This document shows, in pieces, positions 1-7,600 of a stretch of DNA of 9,708 nucleotides. Below the pieces are notes generated by a model that ran no database searches, had not been told where the DNA came from, and saw only the letters and a program-made list of their open reading frames with translations. The stretch is from assembly GCA_029005335.1 (NCBI GenBank), contig JAQXFT010000079.1:1-9708 (forward strand), in the 5' to 3' direction. Each line of letters starts with the position of its first letter. Positions within the stretch are counted from its first letter, which is position 1. This DNA comes from Oscillospiraceae bacterium (GTDB lineage Bacteria > Bacillota > Clostridia > Oscillospirales > Ruminococcaceae). Both the position numbers and the translations under genes were made by a program.

Positions 1-492
1 GGGAAGCCGGAATATCTGGAAGTTCCGAGAGACGACAGAAAATTCATGTATCTGAGAGCATCATGCTCAATGCCGTTGCTTTTCCCTATAGCGGAAATAA
101 ACGGAAAAAAATATCTTGATGGCGGAGTATCTGATTCAATACCATATGAACAGGCAATGCGTTGTGGGTGCGATAAGAATATAGTAGTGCTTACCAGAGA
201 AAGGAATTACCGGAAAAAATCTGAAAGAATTTCAAGGCTTGTCGGACTAAGATACAGGGAATATCCGGAATTTGTAAAGGCTTCATACAGCAGACCGGAT
301 AATTACAACAAGTGTGTTGAAAGGCTTGCGGAACTTGAAAAACAGGGGAAAGTATTTGTAATAGCTCCGGAAACAACTATGAATGTCAGCCGTACGGAAT
401 CCAATACCAGAAAGCTTACGGCATTATATAAGCACGGATATTCTGAAGCTATGAAGGCAATGCCGGAGCTTCTGAGATATCTTGAAGGATAG
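1..492 (+). CDS. Patatin-like phospholipase, YjjU-like family (3' part)
   Basis: This is the last 163 codons of a gene that begins before the window; the frame is open from base 1. The fragment contains LRASCSMPLLFP followed by YLDGGVSDSIP. The Asp of this DGG motif (residue 40 of the fragment, codon 118-120) matches the second member of the patatin Ser-Asp catalytic dyad. The IVVLTRERNYRKK segment after it is typical of the YjjU-like bacterial patatin proteins. The nucleophile GXSXG motif should lie upstream and cannot be seen. The expected activity is acyl-ester hydrolysis of lipids; the true substrate is unknown. The in-frame ATG at 46 is internal to the domain and is not the start. The gene ends just before a strong terminator and converges on the neighbouring minus-strand gene. 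Family assignment is fairly sure; function is inferred. Confidence 0.85.
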   Translation, partial: GKPEYLEVPRDDRKFMYLRASCSMPLLFPIAEINGKKYLDGGVSDSIPYEQAMRCGCDKNIVVLTRERNYRKKSERISRLVGLRYREYPEFVKASYSRPDNYNKCVERLAELEKQGKVFVIAPETTMNVSRTESNTRKLTALYKHGYSEAMKAMPELLRYLEG

Positions 493-497
493 TCTGA

Positions 498-528
498 GGA
501 CGGGCAGAAAATGCCCGTCCGTTTTTTT
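498..528 (+). terminator. Rho-independent terminator after the patatin gene
   Basis: A perfect 9-bp GC-rich stem (GGACGGGCA at 498-506 with TGCCCGTCC at 512-520) closes a GAAAA loop. One G and then seven T (522-528) follow. It lies six bases after the patatin stop codon. The T-run overlaps the stop codon of the convergent minus-strand gene (complement of 527-529). On the minus strand the hairpin is not followed by a T-run, so it should work mainly in the plus direction. Confidence 0.93.
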
Positions 529-1027
529 ATATGGCTTTAGTAAGCCTTGCGGTAATTTCAGTGCAGACCGTATATATATAACGGCAGTCATTTTCACATG
601 AGCTTTTATTTCTGAGATATTCATCATGAAGCTTCTGAAAGAGTTCAGGGAGCGAAATATTTTCGGGAATATGAATTTTTCCGGCAAAGCGTCTGAAATC
701 CCTGTTTATAAAGGTGTGGAGATGGTTTTCATATTCAATGTGTTCATTGAGAGAGCCTTTGAAACCGGAATTATGCGTAAAAGTAAAGCAGTCGCCGATA
801 TAGTGAATAATTACGCCTGTATTATAGACCGAAATTTTTCCGGATTTCAGAATCATTTTCAGGGATTGACAGCGGTCATTAAAGCGATGCCCCTTTATAT
901 ATGTGAAAGGGTTCATATCGGGAGCGATACAGCCTGCTATAAAAGCAAGCCTTTTTAATTTTCCTCCGAAATTCTTTAAGCTTCCGGAAATTTCCTTTGC
1001 GAGTATATAATGGTCCTTTGTGTTCAT
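527..1027 (-). CDS. Small zinc-dependent phospholipase C-fold protein
   Basis: The product has 166 residues and resembles the bacterial zinc-dependent phospholipase C / S1-P1 nuclease fold. The metal-ligand pattern is almost complete: H6, D37 (in APDMN), H47, H75 and D79 (in HYIGD), H85 (in FTHN), H96 and E100. By comparison with Bacillus cereus phospholipase C as I recall it (His14, Asp55, His69, His118, Asp122, His128, His142, Glu146), all side-chain ligands have counterparts. The mature N-terminal Trp that also binds zinc in that enzyme has none. There is no signal peptide, so the protein is probably cytoplasmic, unlike secreted phospholipases C. The start is ATG at 1027-1025, because GGAGG (complement of 1036-1040) lies 8 bases upstream; the TTG at 1033 would be only 2 bases from it. 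Phospholipase activity is unproven; phosphodiesterase or phosphatase activity on another substrate is possible. Confidence 0.82.
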   Translation of the reverse strand: MNTKDHYILAKEISGSLKNFGGKLKRLAFIAGCIAPDMNPFTYIKGHRFNDRCQSLKMILKSGKISVYNTGVIIHYIGDCFTFTHNSGFKGSLNEHIEYENHLHTFINRDFRRFAGKIHIPENISLPELFQKLHDEYLRNKSSCENDCRYIYTVCTEITARLTKAI

Positions 1028-1070
1028 AAGCAATTCCTCCGGATTTATATTTTCTTATCCTTATATGTAT

Positions 1071-1076
1071 ATTATA
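1071..1076 (-). promoter_or_regulatory. Probable -10 element for the minus-strand phospholipase C-like gene
   Basis: The minus strand reads TATAAT at 1076 to 1071, about 44 bases upstream of the ATG at 1027. No good -35 hexamer stands 17 bases upstream; the best nearby match is weak (TTCAGT at 1101-1096, spacer 19). The poor -35 lies inside the inverted repeat 1094-1133, so an activator could be needed. This is a motif-based prediction only. Confidence 0.45.
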
Positions 1077-1093
1077 CTCATAATAAAAAAAGT

Positions 1094-1133
1094 ACACTGA
1101 ACATTCTGTGATAATTCCATGAATTTTCAGTGT
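1094..1133. repeat. Inverted repeat, 13-bp arms, possible operator
   Basis: The left arm ACACTGAACATTC (1094-1106) and the right arm GAATTTTCAGTGT (1121-1133) are inverted copies with 12 of 13 bases matching, separated by 14 bases. A smaller palindrome, AATTC-CAT-GAATT (1113-1125), overlaps the right arm. No T-run follows on either strand, so it is not an intrinsic terminator. It covers the -35 region of the predicted minus-strand promoter and lies about 55 bp upstream of the pyr -35, which fits a transcription-factor site better than an RNA element. Confidence 0.5.
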
Positions 1134-1188
1134 TAATAAGAGATACTAAATCAAAAGATTTTTTTATTTGAATTTTAAGTAAAACTAC

Positions 1189-1217
1189 TGGACAAACTAT
1201 TATTATTATGTTATAAT
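1189..1217 (+). promoter_or_regulatory. Sigma-A promoter of the pyr operon
   Basis: The -35 hexamer is TGGACA (1189-1194, five of six consensus bases), followed by a 17-bp spacer and a perfect TATAAT (1212-1217). A TGT just upstream of the -10 (1209-1211) makes it an extended -10 promoter. The region before it (about 1150-1187) is rich in A and T runs, as in UP elements. Transcription should start at about A1225 or A1226. No other promoter of this quality is evident between here and the end of the window, so it is expected to drive the whole operon. Confidence 0.85.
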
Positions 1218-1225
1218 AAATGTTA

Positions 1226-1354
1226 ATGAAAAAATCCCTTAAAACCAGCCCCGTCCCTCGGTTGACAAGGCTTTATTATCTGATGATACCGCTTGCCTGT
1301 CAACTCTGCAAGCGTTTTTTTTGGGAATTTGTTAGGAGGATTTATGGCAGATAA
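1226..1354 (+). CDS. Possible 42-codon pyr leader peptide spanning the attenuator
   Basis: An ATG at 1226 opens a frame of 42 codons that ends at TAA 1352-1354. It begins MKKSLKTSPVPRLTR and ends CKRFFWEFVRRIYGR. It crosses the whole attenuator, with the terminator T-run coding for Phe-Phe, and overlaps the pyrC start by 11 bases in another frame. No ribosome-binding site precedes it. The predicted transcription start falls at or one base before the ATG, so it would have to be read as a leaderless message. The layout resembles the 44-codon E. coli pyrBI leader, in which translation through the attenuator prevents termination. A 42-codon open frame can also arise by chance, so translation is unproven. 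Confidence 0.35.
   Translation: MKKSLKTSPVPRLTRLYYLMIPLACQLCKRFFWEFVRRIYGR
1237..1270 (+). promoter_or_regulatory. PyrR-site-like anti-antiterminator hairpin in the pyr leader
   Basis: The lower stem CCUU (1237-1240) pairs with AAGG (1267-1270). An A-rich asymmetric internal loop (1241-1245 against 1265-1266) follows, then an upper stem CAGCC (1246-1250) with GGUUG (1260-1264). The stem layout, the A-rich bulge and the flanking ACAAGG agree with PyrR-binding sites of Firmicutes pyr operons as I know them. The terminal loop CCGUCCCUC (1251-1259) replaces the purine-rich GNGAGG motif that PyrR recognises. It is therefore either a divergent PyrR site or a relic with another role. When formed, it holds the 5' strand of the antiterminator. 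Confidence 0.6.
1261..1304 (+). promoter_or_regulatory. Antiterminator of the pyr attenuator
   Basis: GUUGACAAGGC (1261-1271) can pair with GCCUGUCAAC (1295-1304) over ten base pairs with one bulged A (1268). Its 5' strand is shared with the upstream hairpin (1237-1270). Its 3' strand takes two stem bases and most of the loop of the terminator (1290-1314). The three structures are thus mutually exclusive, as in Firmicutes pyr attenuation. The loop between the strands holds a U-rich stretch (1272-1279), a possible pause region. Confidence 0.7.
1290..1322 (+). terminator. Attenuator terminator in the pyrC leader
   Basis: CGCUUGC (1290-1296) pairs perfectly with GCAAGCG (1308-1314) around an 11-base loop, and eight T (1315-1322) follow at once. 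It ends 21 bases before the pyrC ATG and about 100 bases after the predicted transcription start, the classic position for a conditional terminator. An antiterminator that competes with it is visible upstream, so read-through into the operon is expected to be regulated, presumably by pyrimidine supply. Confidence 0.88.
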
Positions 1355-2609
1355 TTTTATTCTGAAGAATGTAAGAATCAAGGACAGCAAAACGCCGTGC
1401 GATATATATATTTCGGAGGGCGTAATAAAAAAAACCGGAAGTAATATTTCCGAAGCCGGAGCAGAAATTTTTGACTGCAACGGATTTAATGTTATTCCCG
1501 GATTGTTTGATATGCATGTGCATTTCCGTGACCCCGGATTTACGCATAAAGAGGATATAATAACGGGAACACGCTCCGCACTTGCCGGAGGAGTAACTGG
1601 TGTACTCTGTATGCCGAATACTAATCCGCCTGTTGATAATCCCGGAACTCTGAAATATATTTATGACAAGGCAAAGAATACCGGAGTTGAAGTACATCAG
1701 ACAGCATGTATTACAAAAGGTATGAAAAGTCAGGAGCTTTGCGACTATGAAATTCTGAAAAAAGCAGGAGCTTCAGCCCTTTCAGATGACGGAAGACCTG
1801 TTGAAAATGCAGAGCTTATGAGAAAGGCTCTTGAGCTTACAAATGAAAACAATCTTCTTATAACCTCTCATTGTGAGGATTTGTCAATTATAAACGGCGG
1901 TATAATGAATAAGGGAGAGATTTCCCGAAGGCTGGGAGTAAAAGGCATGGACAGAGTATCAGAAAATATGATTACTGCCCGTGAAATAATACTGGCTGAA
2001 AGCGTCGGAGCAAGAATACATATTGCTCACGTAAGTACAGCGGAAAGCGTTGAAATTATACGTCAGGCAAAGAAAAAGGGAATCCGTGTAACCTGTGAAA
2101 CCTGTCCGCATTACTTTATGCTGACTGATGAAAAGCTTCTTGCAAGAGATGCCGATTTCAGAATGAATCCGCCCCTCAGAACCCGGAATGATGTTGAGGC
2201 AGTAACAGAGGGAATTATAGACGGTACTATAGATTGTATAGTTACCGACCATGCACCGCATACCGCTGAGGAAAAGCAGATATTTGAAAAAGCTCCGAAT
2301 GGTGTTGTGGGACTTGAAACATCACTTTCCGCAGTACTGACAGGACTTTATCATACCGGAAAAATATCGCTTGAAAGGGTTATTGAGCTTATGTCCGAAA
2401 CCCCCCGAAGACTTCTCGGACTTGAAATACATGATATAAAAGAGGGAGAAAAAGCTGATTTCACCTTAGTTGACCTTAACAGGGAATGGACGGTTGAGCC
2501 GGATAAGCTCAGTTCAAAATCACATAATACAGTATTCAAAGGTATGAGATTCAGGGGCAGACCGCTTATGACTGTTACCGAGGGAAAAATAAGGTATAAT
2601 ATCATATAA
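1344..2609 (+). CDS. pyrC: Dihydroorotase, class I
   Basis: The enzyme reversibly cyclises N-carbamoyl-L-aspartate to dihydroorotate, the third step of UMP synthesis. The 421-residue product is a full-length amidohydrolase. It carries DMHVHFRDPG (zinc ligands H58 and H60), SDDG (D148, the carboxylate that bridges the metals in bacterial class I enzymes such as that of Bacillus), TSHCED (H176), IAHVS (H229) and TDHAPH (catalytic D302). The start is ATG 1344, four bases after AGGAGG (1334-1339). The frame also opens at TTG 1293, but that codon lies inside the attenuator hairpin and has no ribosome-binding site. It is the first gene of the pyr operon, behind the attenuator; pyrF follows after 23 bases. 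Hydantoinase and allantoinase relatives are unlikely given the motifs and the operon. Confidence 0.97.
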   Translation: MADNFILKNVRIKDSKTPCDIYISEGVIKKTGSNISEAGAEIFDCNGFNVIPGLFDMHVHFRDPGFTHKEDIITGTRSALAGGVTGVLCMPNTNPPVDNPGTLKYIYDKAKNTGVEVHQTACITKGMKSQELCDYEILKKAGASALSDDGRPVENAELMRKALELTNENNLLITSHCEDLSIINGGIMNKGEISRRLGVKGMDRVSENMITAREIILAESVGARIHIAHVSTAESVEIIRQAKKKGIRVTCETCPHYFMLTDEKLLARDADFRMNPPLRTRNDVEAVTEGIIDGTIDCIVTDHAPHTAEEKQIFEKAPNGVVGLETSLSAVLTGLYHTGKISLERVIELMSETPRRLLGLEIHDIKEGEKADFTLVDLNREWTVEPDKLSSKSHNTVFKGMRFRGRPLMTVTEGKIRYNII

Positions 2610-2632
2610 AAATACAGAAATGAGGGAATAAA

Positions 2633-3547
2633 ATGTCATTTGACAGACTTATTGAGAAGATTAAGGAAACAGGAAATCCAAGTGTGGTGGGACTTGACCC
2701 TAAGCTTGAATATGTTCCGGAATTTATTCAGAAAAGATATCTGGAAGAGGACGGCTGGAGTCTTAAAGCAGCTTCAAAGGCAATACTGAAATTCAATCAG
2801 ATGATTATTGATGAGATATGCGATATAGTACCGGCAATAAAACCGCAGGCAGCATATTATGAGATGTACGGCCATCACGGTATGAAAGCTCTTGAAAGAA
2901 CTATCAGATATGCCAAACTCAAAGGAATGTTCGTAATAACAGACGGAAAAAGAAATGATATAGGAGCTACAATGGAAGCCTATACAAATGCACATCTCGG
3001 TACTGTAAGAATAGGCGAAAATGATTTTGAACCATTCGGAGCAGATGCCCTGACAGTAAACGGCTATCTCGGAACAGACGGAATATCACCTCTGCTTAAA
3101 GTGTGCAAGGAACGTGATAAAGGAATATTCGTGCTTGTAAAAACTTCCAATCCCTCAAGCGGAGAGCTTCAGGACAGACTTATTGACGGAGTTCCGATAT
3201 ATGCTATAATGGGCGATATGTGCGAGAAATGGGGAAGCGGACAGATTGGAAAATACGGATATTCAAGCGTCGGTGCAGTAGTGGGAGCTACCTATCCGGA
3301 ACAGCTTTCGGAACTCCGCAAGCGTTTACCGCATACAATGTTCCTTGTCCCCGGATATGGAGCTCAGGGCGGAGGAGCTGAAGGCGTTGCCGGAGCATTT
3401 GACGAAAACGGTCTGGGAGCTATAGTAAATTCTTCACGGGCTGTTATGTGTGCATATAAAAAAGAGGATTGCAATGAACGTGATTTTGCTAAAGCAGCAC
3501 GCCGTGAGGTCATCAGAATGAGAGACGACATCACAGCATATATATAA
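2633..3547 (+). CDS. pyrF: Orotidine 5'-phosphate decarboxylase, type 2
   Basis: The enzyme decarboxylates OMP to UMP, the last step of the pathway. The product has 304 residues, the size of the longer type 2 subfamily rather than the usual 230-240 residue bacterial form. Conserved parts are VGLDPK (D22), AIKPQ (K70), the catalytic DGKRNDIG (D104, K106, D109, with K70 completing the Lys-Asp-Lys-Asp charge network) and the phosphate-binding end PGYGAQGGG followed by VNSSRA. ATG 2633 is preceded by AGGG (2623-2626), six bases away. The gene lies 23 bases after pyrC and 27 bases before carA, within one operon. Orotate phosphoribosyltransferase, which supplies its substrate, is not in this window. 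Confidence 0.96.
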   Translation: MSFDRLIEKIKETGNPSVVGLDPKLEYVPEFIQKRYLEEDGWSLKAASKAILKFNQMIIDEICDIVPAIKPQAAYYEMYGHHGMKALERTIRYAKLKGMFVITDGKRNDIGATMEAYTNAHLGTVRIGENDFEPFGADALTVNGYLGTDGISPLLKVCKERDKGIFVLVKTSNPSSGELQDRLIDGVPIYAIMGDMCEKWGSGQIGKYGYSSVGAVVGATYPEQLSELRKRLPHTMFLVPGYGAQGGGAEGVAGAFDENGLGAIVNSSRAVMCAYKKEDCNERDFAKAARREVIRMRDDITAYI

Positions 3548-3574
3548 TTGCTTGATAATGAAAGGAATGGTAAA

Positions 3575-4681
3575 ATGTCATTATTTAATCAGAGCGAAAA
3601 GGCATACCTTCTTCTTGCCGACGGTCAGATATTCGAGGGAAGAAGCTTTGGTGCAAAGGGTACAGTAATAGGGGAGGTTGTATTCACAACAAGCCTTACC
3701 GGCTATGAGGAAACCCTCACAGACCCGAGCTATTATGGTCAGATAGTAACCCAGACATTTCCGCTGATCGGAAACTATGGAGTAAATGAAGCTGACAAGG
3801 AATCTGATAAATCATATGTAAGCGGATATATAGTAAGGGAATGGTGCAATGCACCGTCAAATTTCCGCATGGAGGGCGATATAAATACATTCCTTGAAAA
3901 GGAAAATATAATCGGTCTGCATAATATAGACACACGCCGTCTTACAAGAACAATCCGTGAAGCCGGAGTTATGAACGGTGTTATAACAACTGAAAACGTA
4001 TATGAAAAGAAAGATGAATTTCTTGAAAAAATCAGGCAATATGAAATAAAAAATGCTGTAAGGAATGTAACAGCTGACAGAAGCTTTACATATTCTGAGG
4101 CAAATCCGGAATACAAGGTAGTGCTTATGGATTTCGGATACAAGAGAAATATCAGAAATGAACTTGTAAAGCGTGGCTGTGAAGTAATAGTAGTACCGGC
4201 ATATACCACAGCAGAGGAGATAAAAGCCCTCTCTCCTGACGGAATAATGCTTTCAAACGGTCCGGGAAATCCGGCTGAAAACGTTGAAATTATAGAAAAC
4301 CTCAGGGAAATCGTAAAGCTCGGAATCCCGATTTTCGGAATCTGTCTCGGACATCAGCTTATGGCTCTTGCCCATGGCGGAAGAACTGAAAAGCTTAAAT
4401 ACGGTCACAGAGGTGCAAATCAGCCTGTCATCGATTTGGAAAGCGGTAAAACATACGTTACAAGCCAGAATCACGGCTATGCAGTAGTAGGCGAAAGTAT
4501 AGACGAATCAATAGCAAGCGTATCTCATATAAATGCAAACGATAAAACCTGTGAGGGCATAAAATACAAAAATTCAAATGCTTTTACAGTACAGTTCCAC
4601 CCCGAAGCACACGGAGGACCCCTCGATACAGCTTATCTGTTTGATGAATTTATTTCCAGAATGAATAAGGAGGACAAGTGA
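3575..4681 (+). CDS. carA: Carbamoyl-phosphate synthase, small (glutaminase) subunit
   Basis: CarA hydrolyses glutamine and passes ammonia through a tunnel to CarB for carbamoyl phosphate synthesis. The 368-residue product has the N-terminal CPSase small-chain domain (about 1-180, with FTTSLTGYEE and NIDTRRLTR) and a C-terminal class I glutamine amidotransferase domain. The Cys-His-Glu triad is intact: C257 in FGICLGHQ, H342 and E344 in FHPEA. The start is ATG 3575, eight bases after AAAGGA (3561-3566). The frame runs back to a TTG at 3548 directly after the pyrF stop, but that codon lacks a ribosome-binding site. One base separates its stop from carB, so the two subunits are probably translated together. 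The gene is also called pyrAA in Bacillus. Confidence 0.97.
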   Translation: MSLFNQSEKAYLLLADGQIFEGRSFGAKGTVIGEVVFTTSLTGYEETLTDPSYYGQIVTQTFPLIGNYGVNEADKESDKSYVSGYIVREWCNAPSNFRMEGDINTFLEKENIIGLHNIDTRRLTRTIREAGVMNGVITTENVYEKKDEFLEKIRQYEIKNAVRNVTADRSFTYSEANPEYKVVLMDFGYKRNIRNELVKRGCEVIVVPAYTTAEEIKALSPDGIMLSNGPGNPAENVEIIENLREIVKLGIPIFGICLGHQLMALAHGGRTEKLKYGHRGANQPVIDLESGKTYVTSQNHGYAVVGESIDESIASVSHINANDKTCEGIKYKNSNAFTVQFHPEAHGGPLDTAYLFDEFISRMNKEDK

Positions 4682-4682
4682 A

Positions 4683-7600
4683 ATGCCGTTGAGAAGTGAT
4701 ATAAAAAAGGTACTTGTAATAGGTTCAGGACCCATAATAATCGGACAGGCAGCCGAATTTGACTATGCGGGAGCTCAGGCGTGCCGTGCTTTGAAACAGG
4801 AAGGTCTTGAAGTAGTCCTTATAAATTCAAACCCTGCAACTATTATGACCGATAAGGCAATGGCAGATAAAATCTATATCGAACCTCTTACACTTGATGT
4901 AGTAAAAAGAGTAATCGAAATCGAAAAGCCCGACAGTGTTCTTTCAACACTCGGAGGTCAGACAGGTCTTACACTTTCAATGCAACTTGCTGAAGAGGGC
5001 TTCCTCGAATCGCATAATGTAAAGCTTTTAGGAGCAGTTCCGGAAACTATTCATAAGGCTGAAGACCGTCAGGCGTTCAAGGATACAATGGAAAAAATCG
5101 GCGAACCCTGCATACCCTCAAAGGTTGTTGAAACTATTGATGATGCCGTTGAATTTGCAGAAACTATCGGATATCCGGTAATAGTAAGACCTGCATTCAC
5201 TCTCGGAGGAACAGGCGGAGGTATCGCAAACAATGAGGAAGAACTCCGTGATATTTCAAAGAACGGTCTGAGACTTTCACCTATTACACAGGTACTTATT
5301 GAAAAGTGTATAAGCGGCTGGAAAGAAATCGAATTTGAAGTAATCCGTGACCGCAAGGGAAATGTAATAACAGTCTGCTCAATGGAGAATTTCGACCCTG
5401 TCGGAATCCATACCGGTGACAGTATAGTTATAGCTCCTGCCGTAACGCTTTCGGACAGAGAATACCAGATGTTAAGAACGGCTGCAATAAACATTATTTC
5501 AGAACTCAAGGTCGAAGGAGGCTGTAACTGTCAGTTTGCACTTCACCCCACAAGCTTTGAATATGCAGTAATTGAAGTAAATCCGAGAGTATCACGTTCA
5601 TCAGCACTTGCTTCAAAGGCAACAGGATATCCGATAGCTAAAGTAGCAACAAGAATCGCTATCGGCTATACTCTCGATGAAATCATAAATCAGGTAACAG
5701 GAAAGACATATGCCTGCTTTGAACCTGCTCTCGACTATGTAGTAATTAAATTTCCTAAATGGGCATTTGATAAGTTTGTATATGCAAAGAGAACTCTCGG
5801 AACTCAGATGAAAGCTACCGGTGAAGTAATGGCTATCGGTACAAGCTTTGAACAGGCAATGATGAAAGCTGTACGCTCAATAGAACTCGGACTTGATTCA
5901 ATGAACCTGAAAAAGCTTGAAAAGAACTCCACAGCTGAAATTATGCAGATGCTTCAGACTGTCGATGATGAAAGAGCATTTCAGGTATATGAGGCTCTGA
6001 AGCGTGGAATATCAGTTGACGAAATCCACAGGATTACTATGATTGACAAATGGTTCTTAAATAAGCTGATGAACCTTGTAAATCTTGAAAGATGGCTTGC
6101 CGACGGTGAACTGACTGTTGAAAAATACAATACAGCTAAACAGTATGGCTATCTTGATTCAACAATAGAGAGAATGTCAGGTCAGAAATGCCCGATACAC
6201 CGTGATGCAGTATTCAAAATGGTTGATACGTGTGCCGGAGAATTCAAGGCTGAAACTCCTTATTTCTACTCCACATTCGATGAGGAGAACGAAGCACAGC
6301 AGTTTATAGAAAGAACCAATACAGGCAAAAAGAAAGTAATAGTATTTGGTTCAGGGCCTATAAGAATCGGTCAGGGTATCGAATTTGACTACTGTTCTGT
6401 ACATTGCGTATGGACTCTTAAAGAAATGGGCTATGAAGCTATCATATGCAATAACAATCCCGAAACAGTTTCAACTGATTTCGATACAGGTGACAGACTT
6501 TATTTCGACCCCCTCACAAAAGAGGACGTATCATCTATCATAGCTACTGAAAAGCCTTACGGAGTAGTAGTACAATTCGGCGGACAGACAGCAATCAAGC
6601 TTACAAGACATCTTGCAGATATGGGAGTAAACATTCTCGGAACATCGGCAGATATGATTGACGCAGCAGAGGACAGAGAGCGTTTTGATGAAGTACTTGA
6701 AAAATGCGGAATCCCAAGACCATGCGGACATACGGTAATGACTACCGAAGAAGCTGTGAAAGCTGCTGAAAGTCTGGGCTATCCGGTACTTCTCCGCCCG
6801 TCATATGTTCTCGGCGGTCAGAATATGATTATAGCACATTCCGAAGCAGACGTTGTTGAATATATGGGAATCATAACAAGCCATATGATTGAAAACCCTG
6901 TTCTTATCGATAAATACATGATGGGTACGGAGGTTGAGGTTGATGCAATCTGTGACGGAAAGGATTTCCTTATTCCCGGAATTATGGAGCATATCGAACG
7001 TGCCGGAGTACATTCCGGAGACTCTATTTCCGTATACCCTGCACAGAATCTTTCAAAGAAAATCAAGGAGACTATTATAGAGTATACAGGCCGTCTTGCA
7101 AAGGAGCTTCATGTTATCGGACTTGTGAATATACAGTATGTAGTATATAATAATCAGGTATATGTAATAGAAGTAAATCCACGTTCATCAAGAACAGTGC
7201 CTTATATAAGCAAGGTAACAGGAATACCTATGGTTGATATTGCTACAAAGATAATGTTCGGAGCAACTCTCAAGGATTTGGGATATGAAAGCGGACTCTA
7301 TCCGGAGGGCGATTATGTTGCAGTAAAAGTTCCGGTATTCAGCTTTGAAAAGCTTCAGGACGTTGACACAATGCTGGGCCCTGAAATGAAGTCAACAGGC
7401 GAATGTCTCGGAATAGCACATACCTTTGAAGATGCACTTCTCAAAGGTCTTGTCGGTGCAGGATATGACCTTAAAAAAGAAGGCGGAGTATTTATTTCCG
7501 TACGTGATACTGATAAGAGCGAAATTGTGGCGATTGCGGATAAATTCTCAAGAATGGGCTTTGAGCTTTACGGTACAAGCGGAACAGCAAGCTATCTCAA

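Noticed and set aside
626..958. Plus-strand open frame of 110 codons
   Set aside because: It lies wholly inside the minus-strand phospholipase C-like gene, which has conserved metal ligands. The plus frame has no recognisable motif.
1148..1166. AAATC-AAAA-GATTT followed by T-run, terminator-like
   Set aside because: The stem is only five AT-rich base pairs, and no plus-strand transcript from upstream needs ending here. It fits better as AT-rich UP-element sequence.
1229..1234. A-tract just after the predicted start, possible reiterative transcription
   Set aside because: Known pyrimidine-sensing slippage uses U or G runs at the very start. An A-run would respond to ATP, and its position relative to +1 is uncertain.
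1293..1343. Upstream TTG start adding 17 residues to PyrC
   Set aside because: It lies within the terminator stem and has no ribosome-binding site. ATG 1344 has AGGAGG at good spacing and matches the usual dihydroorotase N-terminus.
2595..2600. TATAAT just before pyrF, possible internal promoter
   Set aside because: No acceptable -35 lies 16-18 bases upstream, and the hexamer falls in AT-rich codons at the end of pyrC.
3548..3574. TTG start adding nine residues to CarA
   Set aside because: There is no ribosome-binding site before it, while ATG 3575 has AAAGGA eight bases upstream.
5069..5509. Minus-strand open frame inside carB (a similar one lies inside pyrD at 9059-9532)
   Set aside because: These are shadows of highly conserved plus-strand genes, without recognisable domains or convincing initiation signals.
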